64,000 nt of DNA from Pseudomaricurvus sp050633365 (GTDB lineage: Bacteria; Pseudomonadota; Gammaproteobacteria; Pseudomonadales; Cellvibrionaceae). The notes beneath the pieces are model-generated. The model was given only the letters and a program-made list of their open reading frames with translations. It did not search any database and was not told where the DNA came from. Positions 52,106 through 60,588 of the stretch are shown piece by piece (position 1 is the stretch's first letter; each line of letters begins with the position of its first letter). The translations under genes and the position numbers were made by a program. Where the stretch lies: NCBI GenBank assembly GCA_050633365.1, contig JBOEGJ010000015.1, forward strand, positions 23,134 to 87,133, read 5' to 3'.

Positions 52106-53118
52106 TGGTGCGTGTTCTAATTGTCGACGACAGTAAAGCCATGCAGCATATCGTACGACGTGGCCTGGACAGTATTGGTGATCCAGAAATTCAATCGCGC
52201 CTTGCCAGTAGCGCCAAAGAGGCGTTGGATATCGTTCGAGAGTGGGAGCCACATTTGATCTTGTCGGATTGGCACATGCCTGAAATGACAGGGTTCGAGC
52301 TTTTAACGGCGATTAATCGTGAAATGCTCGACATCAAGTTCGGCTTTGTGACCACCGAAACTTCGGAAGCTAGGATCCGTGAAGCCCGGGATGCGGGCGT
52401 TCACTTTATTGTCAATAAACCTTTTGCCATGGAAACCTTGCACAAAGCTGTAACCCCGATGCTTGAGAAAATTCGTCTCGAGAGCGGCGATAATTCCGTG
52501 GATTCCGCTAGTTTAAGCGCTGATGAAGGTGACCGTTCGCGGACCCTATCGGCCAAACACTATGATGAGGACGCGAATTCGGCTTCATCTGCACCGCAAT
52601 CGCTCGAAGACTCTTCTCAGGTCGATGTGAATTTGCCATCAGTCGAGCAACTGGAGCAAGCGATCAACCGTATCGGCAGTCGCGAAGTGTTTATGGAGGC
52701 AATGAGCTCGATCGAATTTACCGATGGCAGTCTGCCTGGGGCATTAGTCTTGTTCTCAGATGGGCATTCTTCACAGGTGCGCGCACTCGCCATATTGGAT
52801 TTATCGGCGGTGTGTATTTTGGGCGGTTCGTTTCAAAACATGAATGAAGATAAAATTCAGCAAGTAATAGCGCAGGGCTTAATCAAGTCAGAAATCAGCA
52901 ATTCTTGCGAAAGAATGTTCGAGCGGCTTTGTGGTGAGGAGGTGCTTAACTTATCTGCGAGTGGTCATAAGTTACAGGTGATGCGCTTTAGCCAAATTCA
53001 ACAAATATTCCCTAAACTCGAAACCATGTTGAGTACGCCCGCTCATCAACGAATCGACTGCGACTTGGCGGCCATCGGCTATGGTCAAGGCAGTATGACT
53101 TTAATGCTCTCGACTTAA
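52105..53118 (+). CDS. Response regulator with a CheX-like or unknown C-terminal domain
   Basis: 337 residues. The N-terminal receiver has VLIVDDSKAM (acidic pocket), phospho-acceptor Asp in LILSDWHMPEMTG, FVTTETS and the Lys in IVNKPFA. A polar Ser/Asp-rich linker (~130-175) follows, then a ~160-residue domain starting VNLPSVEQLEQAINRIGS that has no DNA-binding motif and may be related to CheC/CheX. GGAGGAGAG precedes the ATG, a very strong ribosome-binding site. It is coupled to the CheX-like gene upstream and followed ten bases later by a coiled-coil protein gene. Confidence 0.85.
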   Translation: MVRVLIVDDSKAMQHIVRRGLDSIGDPEIQSRLASSAKEALDIVREWEPHLILSDWHMPEMTGFELLTAINREMLDIKFGFVTTETSEARIREARDAGVHFIVNKPFAMETLHKAVTPMLEKIRLESGDNSVDSASLSADEGDRSRTLSAKHYDEDANSASSAPQSLEDSSQVDVNLPSVEQLEQAINRIGSREVFMEAMSSIEFTDGSLPGALVLFSDGHSSQVRALAILDLSAVCILGGSFQNMNEDKIQQVIAQGLIKSEISNSCERMFERLCGEEVLNLSASGHKLQVMRFSQIQQIFPKLETMLSTPAHQRIDCDLAAIGYGQGSMTLMLST

Positions 53119-53127
53119 TGGCCTGCA

Positions 53128-54342
53128 ATGTTTAGTCCAACCGTTCTCACAGTTATTGCCGTCAATCTGATTATCTTGCTGGTTGTTTCCTGGACCTTTC
53201 TCATTGTCTTTTTGATTTCACTGCGAAAAGACAAAGAGAGATTGTCGATCTTGCTAGAGCAAGCCATCAAAAATTATCAAGAGCTTAAAGCGCTGCTTGA
53301 AGCAGAGCAAATTGCCAATAGGCCCACCGAACAAGGCGATGATGCCTTGGCGGGCTTTATCGAAGATATGGAGCAGACCTCTGCGACCGTTGATGAACTT
53401 CAGCAGGCGCGTAGCGAACAGCTGCAAAGCCTCGAAAAAATCGAAGCGGCTGCTGAGGCCATGACAGAAGACGCCGAAGTTAAAGCTCTCAAATGTGAGC
53501 TGGCCACGTTGAAGTCACAAATTATTCACAGCGAAGATGTGATGCTAACTATGAAGACCCAAGCCACGGCAAATCGCCACAGGCTTTCGGTGTTGGAAGA
53601 GAAACTCGAAAACTCGAAACACTTTCCGCAGCGTATTGGCAGTTTGGAAGAGGTACAACGTAAGCTGCGTGGCAGCAACAAGCAATTGATGGAAAAACTC
53701 GAAGAGAGCCGGCTTAAAGTTAAGTCATTAAACAGCGCGAAAGCCGAAAATACGAAATTAAAATCCACATTAGACAACTACATTCTCAAGAACAAGAATA
53801 GCGAGCGGCTGATTACCAATCTGCAGGATAAGCTGGCTGAAGTTCAGGGCATGTTAGACAGCACTAAGCAATCCATTGAAAGCTTCTCGGATCAACCCGA
53901 AATAAATATCGACGATGCCGAGTTGGTGGATCTTCAGGAGACTTTGTCGCGCGCCTTGCGAGAAAAACAGTTTATCGAAGAGCAGTATTTGGAACTGTTG
54001 GATAAGGTTGAGCAGACCAGTGAAGTGGCCGATCAGCTTCAGCGTTCACAAAATGAATGTGCGATGCTTGAGCAGTCTTATTTGACGTTAATGACGGAGC
54101 TTGAAAAACGCGGCCTAGCGGACGGGGTCAATGAGGTTTCCGACGCTGCCGAGGTCGAGCCAGAAGGTCAATCCGGCAGTGATTCGAAGGCGGATCAGGA
54201 AGAGGGTTTGGAACTTGGTATGTCGGAGATGGATGGTTTCGATGAGGAGCTACTGGAAGAAGCGAACTTAGATTCCGAAGGTGACTCTACTGCGAGTGCT
54301 TCTGACGATGATGATGAGGATTTTAAGTTAGAGCAGATTTAA
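53128..54342 (+). CDS. Membrane-anchored coiled-coil protein
   Basis: 404 residues: one N-terminal transmembrane helix (VLTVIAVNLIILLVVSWTFLIVFLISL), then a nearly continuous heptad-rich coiled coil from ~35 to ~320 (KERLSILLEQAIKNYQELKALLEAE, QFIEEQYLELLDKVEQTSEVADQL), and a very acidic, Ser-rich tail ending DDDDEDFKLEQI. No enzyme motif. It is the third gene of the CheX-like/receiver unit, so it may be a structural or scaffold partner of that signalling pair. Ribosome-binding site weak, consistent with coupling. Confidence 0.82.
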   Translation: MFSPTVLTVIAVNLIILLVVSWTFLIVFLISLRKDKERLSILLEQAIKNYQELKALLEAEQIANRPTEQGDDALAGFIEDMEQTSATVDELQQARSEQLQSLEKIEAAAEAMTEDAEVKALKCELATLKSQIIHSEDVMLTMKTQATANRHRLSVLEEKLENSKHFPQRIGSLEEVQRKLRGSNKQLMEKLEESRLKVKSLNSAKAENTKLKSTLDNYILKNKNSERLITNLQDKLAEVQGMLDSTKQSIESFSDQPEINIDDAELVDLQETLSRALREKQFIEEQYLELLDKVEQTSEVADQLQRSQNECAMLEQSYLTLMTELEKRGLADGVNEVSDAAEVEPEGQSGSDSKADQEEGLELGMSEMDGFDEELLEEANLDSEGDSTASASDDDDEDFKLEQI

Positions 54343-54346
54343 AACC

Positions 54347-54370
54347 ATGCCAGCGCTCTCACGCTGGCAT
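54347..54370. terminator. Bidirectional terminator between convergent genes
   Basis: Perfect 9-bp stem ATGCCAGCG (54347-54355) / CGCTGGCAT (54362-54370), just past the coiled-coil stop and 11 bases before the end of the convergent GST gene. The minus strand runs on into GGTTTTAAAT. Confidence 0.75.
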
Positions 54371-54380
54371 TCACTGGTCG

Positions 54381-55046
54381 TTACTTTTTCATTTGACCAG
54401 ACACATAAGCCATGAACTCTTCGGCGTTTGCGGCTTGATCGGCATCGATCTTTTGTGAAATTTCATTGTCGGCCATAAGCTTATCCCATTGCGATAACCC
54501 TTCCACAGAGTCCAGAACATTCCACTGTAGAAAGCTTGGCCCTACCAGCTTTGCGATGGCCAAGGCATAGCGCAGATAGACATCGGCAAGAGTCAGCTTG
54601 TCGCCACAGACATAGGGTTTGAATTGGGCCAGGGCTGACAGCGCACGAGTACCTCGATCCAAAACGGATTTTACTTCAGCCACTAGTTCCTTCGGGGGCG
54701 CTGATTTTGTCATGGCGAAGGGTAAAAGACGGCGGGCCGACAGTTCAAGATAGAGCTCGGCGACTTTCATGATCTGCCTAACCTTGGCTTTTTCTTCCGG
54801 GTCAGTGGGGTAGAGTGGCTGTTGCGGGTATGCATCTTCTAAGTATTCGACTAACACGCTGCTTTCAGCCAGCGGCGACCCTTTAGTTGTGGTCATCGCG
54901 GGCACTTTTCCGGTGGGGTTCACCGCCAGTAATTCTGGTGTGCCGGGGTAGGTAATACGCTCTTCGAATTCGACGCCTTTGATCATCAAAGCGTGTTTAA
55001 CGATGTTGTGGTAGTTGGAATAGGGAAATCCGTGCAGAACGACCAT
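54381..55046 (-). CDS. Glutathione S-transferase family protein
   Basis: 221 residues. N-terminal thioredoxin-like domain with HGFPYSNYHNIVKHALMIKG, VNPTGKVPAM and the gamma-glutamyl site LAESSVLVEYLED; helical C-terminal domain with GDKLTLADVYLRYALAIAKL. Probable glutathione conjugation or reductase activity. It is a single gene in opposite orientation to the coiled-coil operon, with no obvious substrate clue. Confidence 0.88.
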   Translation of the reverse strand: MVVLHGFPYSNYHNIVKHALMIKGVEFEERITYPGTPELLAVNPTGKVPAMTTTKGSPLAESSVLVEYLEDAYPQQPLYPTDPEEKAKVRQIMKVAELYLELSARRLLPFAMTKSAPPKELVAEVKSVLDRGTRALSALAQFKPYVCGDKLTLADVYLRYALAIAKLVGPSFLQWNVLDSVEGLSQWDKLMADNEISQKIDADQAANAEEFMAYVSGQMKK

Positions 55047-55395
55047 GGTAAATCCTTAGTATCTTTCAGTTTGTGAGGTGTATGTGATGATTTTGCAGCT
55101 TCTGTGGCAGTAACGGCGGTATTGCGGGCGGCGTCAGCGCCTGAGCCCGCCCAGGTTACCGACTGAGCGCTTTATTATTTGAGCCGGCCTAGCTTATCGC
55201 TGACTCGCTGGAATTCACAGTGATAGATGGTGATGCGGCGATATCACTGTCATTGATGAGCTCAGTCCCTGCGTACCCCGTTGCACGCTTTGTAACCTTT
55301 TGATTTTAATGCTTTATTTTCATTTTTAGAGTGCTCCAAATCTATAAAACAGTCCGTATTTGACTTGTTTTGATTCTGTGTCCATACTTTCACCG
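55047..55395. other. Intergenic region with nested hairpin
   Basis: 349 bases between divergent genes. A nested structure stands out: GTAAC (55110-55114) ... GTTAC (55155-55159) enclosing GCGGGC (55124-55129) / GCCCGC (55145-55150). It could be a regulatory hairpin or small RNA; no conservation can be judged from one sequence. No gene seen. Confidence 0.4.
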
Positions 55396-55860
55396 ATGGA
55401 TCTTCGTCTACTTCAGTTTTCTAGCTATGGATTGCTATTGCCACAGGCTTCCCCGTATTTGCTCACGCTTGCAGATATCGAAGCGCAGTTTGGCCGGGCT
55501 ACACACGCACGCCGCAATGTTTTCGATGGCCTAAATCGAGGTGTAAATAATCTGTTTGATGCGGGTGTTGAACGGGTTGCCTTGGGCGGCAGTTTTGTCT
55601 CCACCAAGCGCGAGCCTGCCGATGCCGATATTGCTTGGTGGTACTCACCGGCTATCGACTGGCAGCAGCTTGACTCGGTGTTTCAATCTCCCGAGCGACG
55701 TGCTGCCCGGGGTAAGTATCTGTTGGATCAGAAGGTAGATGGTTTGGAGGATGTTCCCTATGAGTGGTCGCATGAGTATTTTTTGCAGACTAATCACAGA
55801 ATGCCAGTAGGACATCAATCGGTAGGAATCGTACTTATTACAGCAGGAGAATCCCGTTGA
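55396..55860 (+). CDS. DUF6932-like nucleotidyltransferase-fold protein
   Basis: 154 residues resembling the DUF6932 group: TLADIEAQFGRATHARRNVFDGLNRGVNNL followed by the signature VALGGSFVSTKREPADADIAWW, the GS...DxD-type strand-turn of the nucleotidyltransferase fold. It lacks a visible third carboxylate. Such proteins often occur beside small HTH genes in toxin-antitoxin-like pairs. The stop overlaps a TTG start (TTGA) of the next gene. The start ATG at 55396 is chosen on similarity; its ribosome-binding site is weak, and 55360 is an alternative. Confidence 0.75.
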   Translation: MDLRLLQFSSYGLLLPQASPYLLTLADIEAQFGRATHARRNVFDGLNRGVNNLFDAGVERVALGGSFVSTKREPADADIAWWYSPAIDWQQLDSVFQSPERRAARGKYLLDQKVDGLEDVPYEWSHEYFLQTNHRMPVGHQSVGIVLITAGESR

Positions 55861-56276
55861 TTACGACGACTCAACAAAAAAACAAACTGCAAAAACAAAT
55901 CGACAATTTACGTCAGCGTTTAGATTCTCCGCCAAAGTCTGGCGTACCCGAGCACATGGCGCTGATCGGCAAGTCGCAATTGCAAGAGCGCATCGACGAG
56001 CTTGAATTTGAAATTGACGATTATAACCGGGCTTGCGAGGCGAACATTGCCGAGCTTTCATTCGAGACTTACGCCGACATGTTGAGAATGCCAATCGTTT
56101 TGCGCCTCGCCAGTGGTCAGTCGATCGCGGCGTTTGCCGATAACATGGGGATTAGTGAGAGCCAGCTTAAGCGTTACGAAGCTACTGAGTATGCCAGTGC
56201 TCCAGCGCACACTGTCGATCGAATCCTGGCCGCCTTTGATTTACAAATTAGTGGTCAAGTTCGCCGTGCCAGCTAA
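55857..56276 (+). CDS. HTH protein, probable antitoxin/regulator partner
   Basis: 139 residues with an N-terminal coiled coil (KNKLQKQIDNLRQRL, QLQERIDELEFEIDDYNRA) and a C-terminal XRE-type helix-turn-helix (SIAAFADNMGISESQLKRYEATEY). It starts at TTG, with AGGAG about eight bases before, overlapping the upstream stop by two bases. The layout is that of a DNA-binding partner for the DUF6932-like protein; it would likely repress the unit. It overlaps the start of the phosphatase gene that follows. Confidence 0.77.
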   Translation: MITTTQQKNKLQKQIDNLRQRLDSPPKSGVPEHMALIGKSQLQERIDELEFEIDDYNRACEANIAELSFETYADMLRMPIVLRLASGQSIAAFADNMGISESQLKRYEATEYASAPAHTVDRILAAFDLQISGQVRRAS

Positions 56277-56964
56277 TTTTGGTAGGCACTTTGTGATTGC
56301 CGATGTGCATGGTCACGGAACGGCCCTAGACGCATTGCTCGGGTATATGGAGTTAACGGCAACCGATAGGGTAACCTTTTTGGGAGACCTCGTTGACGGC
56401 GGGAGTGATAGTCGAGGTGTGCTCGATCGCGTTATGTCGATGGGGGCACAAGCGCAAACGGTATTGGGAAATCATGAATCTATGTTGTTGGCCGCAATGA
56501 CCGATGATGACGTTGCACGCCATTGGCTCCGCTATGGCGGCGATAGAACTCTGGCTTCTTTTGGTGTTGCCCGGGCCGAGCAAATCCCGAAGCGCTATCG
56601 TCAATGGTTGTTATCACTCCCGCTATGGATAGAAGAGGCCAACTATGTTTTTGTTCACGCTGGCGTGGATCCGAAGTTGCCCTTAGCGGACCAAACAGAG
56701 CAGACGCTACTTTGGCAACACCATAACGATCCTCAGCCGCTCAGCAGCGGTAAAACCCTAGTTACGGGGCATAGGCCGCGTTCTCAGCCCGTGCTACTGG
56801 ACCATCACCTGAGTTTGGATACCGGTATTGCTTGTGGTGGATTACTGACCGCTATCGAGCTTCCAGAGGTTTGGGGCGATAGCGTTAGAGATATGATTCA
56901 AGTGGACGCGATGGGCGCTCGGGTATCACAAAGCTCTCGCGGGGTAAGACGTCGCGTTGCGTGA
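56266..56964 (+). CDS. PP2A-like calcineurin-family metallophosphatase
   Basis: Metallophosphatase of about 232 residues, similar in scale to bacterial PrpA/Lambda-type protein phosphatases. All metal motifs are present: FVIADVHGHGTALD, FLGDLVDGGSDSRG, LGNHESML, FVHAGVDP and VTGHRPRSQP. The start codon is uncertain; GTG at 56266 places ten residues before FVIADVHG and overlaps the HTH gene end, GTG at 56251 is the other candidate. Likely substrates are phospho-Ser/Thr/Tyr proteins or dinucleotides. Overlap with the HTH gene makes a three-gene unit. Confidence 0.87.
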   Translation: MPANFGRHFVIADVHGHGTALDALLGYMELTATDRVTFLGDLVDGGSDSRGVLDRVMSMGAQAQTVLGNHESMLLAAMTDDDVARHWLRYGGDRTLASFGVARAEQIPKRYRQWLLSLPLWIEEANYVFVHAGVDPKLPLADQTEQTLLWQHHNDPQPLSSGKTLVTGHRPRSQPVLLDHHLSLDTGIACGGLLTAIELPEVWGDSVRDMIQVDAMGARVSQSSRGVRRRVA

Positions 56965-57047
56965 AGGCTGCTTCAAAACTTCGGCACTCAACCCAGCTCT
57001 TTTGTTTATTCTCTTTTTTTTAATCTACTTTTCGCTCAATTAGCCGC

Positions 57048-58169
57048 TCACTCAACCTGCAGCGTGAACTTCTTCTGCGCGATGGGCTGACCATTAACGG
57101 TAATTTCCAACATTTGTTCACCACTGTAATAGCGACGCGTTGTGATTTTTTTGATGACGTGCTGTTTTTCTAGGGTGATAGTTTGCTTTGGCGCTAAGCT
57201 GATATTTTTCCACTTGAAAACTTTTGCCGCTGTTTTGCCGTTGGCTTTTACCAAATGTAAGGCGAAGTCAACAACCATGGTTTGTGTTGATTGGGCATCA
57301 GATTCTAACGTCAGTTCAAAATTCAAGGATTCACCCAGAGCCAATGCCGGAGTTTTGAGTTGCAGCTGTGAGGTTTTGAGTTTTACGCTCTGGCTGTAAC
57401 CTAAGAGCGGAAATACTTCAGGTTGTCCCGATTTAATGAGTGATCTCAGAGCGTGCTTGATCAGCCACTTGACCTCGTCATTCGCGGTTGGGTACCAGGA
57501 TTGGCATAATTCGATCACGACTTGCGGGTGGTCTTTACTGATGTCATTTAGGTGATTGGCCACCGAGCGTCGCACATAAAGACTGTTGTCATTCTTGAGC
57601 GTTTCTAGCCAAGGTAAATTATCCGATGGATCTTGCACGTAAGGCTTTAGTCGTATGCCCCAGGGGAGGCGAGGTCGCGATCCTTCGGAGACCAAGCGTC
57701 GCACATGTTCGTCTTGGTGATGAACCCATCGTTGGAAGTGTTGGTGACACACTTCTGGGTGTTTCAGTAGGAAGGGCCGTATGGCGAATTCTGCCGAGAA
57801 CAGTTTGGTTAGCTCGGCCAAAGCGGCCAGCGATTGTTGAGGGTGGTCAAGCCCGTGACAACCGACGTAATCGATGATCGGCCAAGCGGCAAAGCCGCGT
57901 AGCGGATCATTTTCATCTCCGCGGTCCCAAAATTGTGGCAACTCCAAGAGGCAATCAATCGCTTGGTCGAATTCACGGGGAAGAAAGTCGTGCAGAGTAT
58001 CGATCAGATGCTGCACTCGTTGCTTGAGCTCTAGCTTGTCTAAACCGTCAATGGCTTGTTGTTTAAAGGCGGCGCGATCAAAGGAGTACTTGAGACTCTC
58101 GGTCTTTGACAGTGCTAGAGCGATGCGCTCGACAGCGGCGGGGCCAAGGCCGTTCTTCATCAATTCCAT
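57048..58169 (-). CDS. DNA alkylation repair (AlkC/AlkD-like) HEAT-repeat protein
   Basis: 373 residues from the chosen ATG. Residues ~1-240 are helical repeats of the AlkC/AlkD type (WLETLKNDNSLYVRRSVANHLNDISKDHPQVVIELC, KWLIKHALRSLIKSG), enzymes that excise alkylated bases; the final ~110 residues form a beta-rich domain (LTLESDAQSTQTMVVDFALHLV) usual in the AlkC-like subgroup. The true start is M(ELMKNGLGPAAVERIA); the longer open frame reads through a 9-bp tandem repeat and would add a Phe-Asn-Tyr repeat. It probably acts alone on damaged DNA. Confidence 0.85.
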   Translation of the reverse strand: MELMKNGLGPAAVERIALALSKTESLKYSFDRAAFKQQAIDGLDKLELKQRVQHLIDTLHDFLPREFDQAIDCLLELPQFWDRGDENDPLRGFAAWPIIDYVGCHGLDHPQQSLAALAELTKLFSAEFAIRPFLLKHPEVCHQHFQRWVHHQDEHVRRLVSEGSRPRLPWGIRLKPYVQDPSDNLPWLETLKNDNSLYVRRSVANHLNDISKDHPQVVIELCQSWYPTANDEVKWLIKHALRSLIKSGQPEVFPLLGYSQSVKLKTSQLQLKTPALALGESLNFELTLESDAQSTQTMVVDFALHLVKANGKTAAKVFKWKNISLAPKQTITLEKQHVIKKITTRRYYSGEQMLEITVNGQPIAQKKFTLQVE

Positions 58170-58583
58170 GGATTGTCGGTTTCTCTCTATCGTGTAGTTG
58201 AAATAGTTGAAGTAGTTGAAATAGTTGAAACAGGTGAATCGGTCTAGTGATCTACCGCTAAGGCTAACATGTTTCTTAGAGGGGCAACCAAGCCTCGACA
58301 AACTGGGCCTTTGCATGCATTGAGCTACACTGTGGTCGAGACTCACGTTCTTGAATGATTCGCTATCATTAAAAGTGATATCCGTAAGAGGTTGAAGTTG
58401 CCCTAACTAGACCTCACATGTCATGTTGTACTACCTATGTTTTACGCACAATAACAACGAACTCGATAGTAATTAGCTCAATAGCAGTTAACGTATTTAC
58501 CGTTAATTCAATAAGCGCTAGTTCAATAAAACGATACGACTTTGCCTGATGCAGGGCGTCACAAAATTACTTGGAGAGAGAGT
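58170..58583. other. Divergent intergenic region with tandem repeat
   Basis: About 414 bases between an AlkC/AlkD-like gene and an oxidoreductase. It contains a 9-bp tandem repeat (annotated) in the repair-gene leader and, further on, several near-copies of AAT(A)AGC/TAGTTCAAT-type words around 58440-58530 without clear order. No gene seen. Confidence 0.45.
58195..58230. repeat. 9-bp tandem repeat, four copies
   Basis: TAGTTGAAA, TAGTTGAAG, TAGTTGAAA, TAGTTGAAA in direct succession, 26 bases upstream of the chosen AlkC/AlkD-like start. If translation began further upstream it would encode repeated Phe-Asn-Tyr. More likely it is a slippage-prone leader element that could alter transcription or translation by changing spacing. 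Confidence 0.85.
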
Positions 58584-59714
58584 ATGGAAACCGGTTTGCA
58601 AATGCAGTCCACTCTGGACGAAAGCGGTACCTTAAAACTGACCTTAGAGAATCTTGAAGTGAAAGCACCCGCCGATCACGAAGTGGTTGTGCGTATTGAA
58701 GCCAGTCCCATCAATCCGTCTGACTTGGGCGTGGTATTTGGCCCTGCGGACGTGAGTGCAGCGGCTACCGAAGGTTCAGGGGCCAATACGGTCTTGTCTG
58801 CGCCGGTTTATCCGCAATTTATGCCGCGCTTTAAAGCCCGTGTAGGTCAAGCCCTCACGGTAGGTAATGAAGGTGCTGGTGTAGTTGTTGCCGCCGGTAA
58901 TAGCCCAGAAGCTCAAGCGTTGATAGGTAAAACTGTGGGTGTATTTGGGGGCGGCATGTACGCTCAATACCGCACGGTACCGGCGATGATGTGTTTGCCG
59001 CTCGAAGATGGCACCACAGCAAAAGAGGGCGCCTCTTGCTTCGTCAACCCGCTGACGTCTCTGGGTATGGTTGAAACCATGAAGATGGAAGGCCATAAAG
59101 CTCTCGTTCACACTGCGGCAGCGTCAAACCTAGGGCAAATGCTCAACAAAATCTGTCAGGCCGATGGCGTTGAACTGGTTAATATTGTCCGTAAGCAGGA
59201 GCAGGTCGATATCCTAAAAGGCCTTGGCGCGAAGTATATTTGTAACAGCAGTGATGAGAACTTCATGGCTGACTTAACTGATGCTATTCACGCAACCGGT
59301 GCCACCTTAGCGTTTGATGCAACCGGCGGTGGTGAGTTGGCCAGTCAGATTCTAACGGCGATGGAGCAGGCTGCTGCACGTACACCGTCGGAATACAGCA
59401 TCTATGGCTCAACCACTCATAAACAAGTGTACTTGTATGGTGGTTTGGATCTGTCGCCCACCAAATTGAATCGTGCCTATGGAATGGCTTGGGGGGTCGG
59501 CGGTTGGTTGTTGCCTTTATTCTTGGCGAAAGTGGGTATGGAAAAGGCCGGTGAGTTACGCGCGCGTGTTGCTCGCGAATTGAAAACCACCTTTGCCAGT
59601 CATTACACCCAAGAGCTTTCATTTGAAGAAATGCTAACCGCGGATATGGCAAAGCAATACAACGCCAAAACCACCGGTGAGAAATACTTGTTATGCCCGC
59701 AAAAGGGTTTGTAA
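58584..59714 (+). CDS. Quinone oxidoreductase-like medium-chain dehydrogenase
   Basis: 376-residue zinc-free MDR enzyme. N-terminal substrate domain (EASPINPSDLGVVFG, FKARVGQALTVGNEGAGVVVAAG), then a nucleotide-binding domain with LVHTAAASNLGQMLNKICQADGVE in place of the usual GxGxxG, and LAFDATGGGELASQIL. Length exceeds the ~325 of typical QOR because of loops at 60-85 and the C-terminus. GGAGAGAG precedes the ATG by three bases. Substrate unknown. Confidence 0.87.
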   Translation: METGLQMQSTLDESGTLKLTLENLEVKAPADHEVVVRIEASPINPSDLGVVFGPADVSAAATEGSGANTVLSAPVYPQFMPRFKARVGQALTVGNEGAGVVVAAGNSPEAQALIGKTVGVFGGGMYAQYRTVPAMMCLPLEDGTTAKEGASCFVNPLTSLGMVETMKMEGHKALVHTAAASNLGQMLNKICQADGVELVNIVRKQEQVDILKGLGAKYICNSSDENFMADLTDAIHATGATLAFDATGGGELASQILTAMEQAAARTPSEYSIYGSTTHKQVYLYGGLDLSPTKLNRAYGMAWGVGGWLLPLFLAKVGMEKAGELRARVARELKTTFASHYTQELSFEEMLTADMAKQYNAKTTGEKYLLCPQKGL

Positions 59715-59754
59715 GTTAGCGCGGTGATCGCTAAGTAAGTTATCGAAGAAAACC

Positions 59755-59791
59755 AAAGGACCCTGCTCATCTTGAGTGGGGTCCTTTTTTT
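59755..59791. terminator. Rho-independent terminator after the MDR gene
   Basis: Stem AAAGGACCC (59755-59763) / GGGTCCTTT (59779-59787) running into seven T residues. It lies between the oxidoreductase and the convergent TetR gene and may serve both. Confidence 0.9.
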
Positions 59792-59802
59792 ATGGGCGAC
59801 TC

Positions 59803-60417
59803 TTAACGGCTCTTCATTCTTGATATCAAGGCGACTGCCCCGGCTTTGAGCTTTTCGACACTTTCAGCGTCGGTAAATTTTGCTTGTATCGCGACTCCGA
59901 GCAAGTAACTTCCAAGGATGGCGGCATTTTGCTCGGCGTCCTCTCCGTGGTTCAGGCTTTTATCCTGTTGGCCTTTGAGGATAAACTCAGTCAGCAGTTG
60001 ATGCACAAATTGATGAGCCTGTTGAACGCAGTCTTTCAGTAGGGGAGTATCTGCGACACTTCCAGCCACCAATACGAAGTAAGCCTGATAGCCAGGATTG
60101 TTGATGACGGCATCGAAATGAACGTCGATGTAATCGAGCAAGGCTTGGTATCCGCTGCCGGCGTGTATATTCATATGCGCCATGGTTTCCAGTTGATCGG
60201 CACCGAGCCGGGCGACCAAATTCTCAAACATCTGTTTGCGTTTACCCAGGCGTTGATTGGCCATGCCGCGGCTCAAACCCGCTTCTTTTCCGATTCTTTC
60301 ACAAGTCGCAGCTTTAATGCCGTCGCGATTTATCAGCGTGATCAGGGCATCAAATAGCTTTTTTTGTGATTGTGATTTTCGCTCTTGTTGGGTTTTTCGC
60401 GATGTCTCGACAGGCAT
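59803..60417 (-). CDS. TetR-family regulator
   Basis: 204 residues. The N-terminal DNA-binding domain is ALITLINRDGIKAATCERIGKEAGLSRGMANQRLGKRKQMF, with helix-turn-helix CERIGKEAGLSRGMANQRLG; the rest is the ligand-binding bundle with a C-terminal tail typical of the family. It diverges from an SDR gene; the shared region holds an 18-bp palindrome. It is therefore the probable repressor of that enzyme and of itself, responding to a small hydrophobic ligand. Confidence 0.9.
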   Translation of the reverse strand: MPVETSRKTQQERKSQSQKKLFDALITLINRDGIKAATCERIGKEAGLSRGMANQRLGKRKQMFENLVARLGADQLETMAHMNIHAGSGYQALLDYIDVHFDAVINNPGYQAYFVLVAGSVADTPLLKDCVQQAHQFVHQLLTEFILKGQQDKSLNHGEDAEQNAAILGSYLLGVAIQAKFTDAESVEKLKAGAVALISRMKSR

Positions 60418-60494
60418 ACAAGCAATCCAAATGCAGGGGGCGGTCACCAGAGTTCAGGGGTGATCTACGGTGAAGCTAGGCCATTAGAACTAAG

Positions 60495-60512
60495 TTGCTA
60501 TACGTATAACAA
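60495..60512. promoter_or_regulatory. Candidate TetR operator
   Basis: TTGCTATACGTATAACAA: a 10-bp perfect core TATACGTATA with TTG/CAA flanks (one mismatched pair), further flanked by AACT/AGTT. It sits between the TetR and SDR start codons, the usual place for a TetR operator. Confidence 0.65.
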
Positions 60513-60588
60513 ATAAGTTAGGTTTGTACGAGATAATTTCGACAAATAACCGTAAATGGATTGATTCGACAGGAGTGAGATAAATACG

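Noticed and set aside
58195..58346. N-terminal Phe-Asn-Tyr repeat extension of the AlkC/AlkD-like protein
   Set aside because: The family N-terminus starts at 58169; the upstream frame has no similarity and no ribosome-binding site, so the repeat is read as leader DNA.
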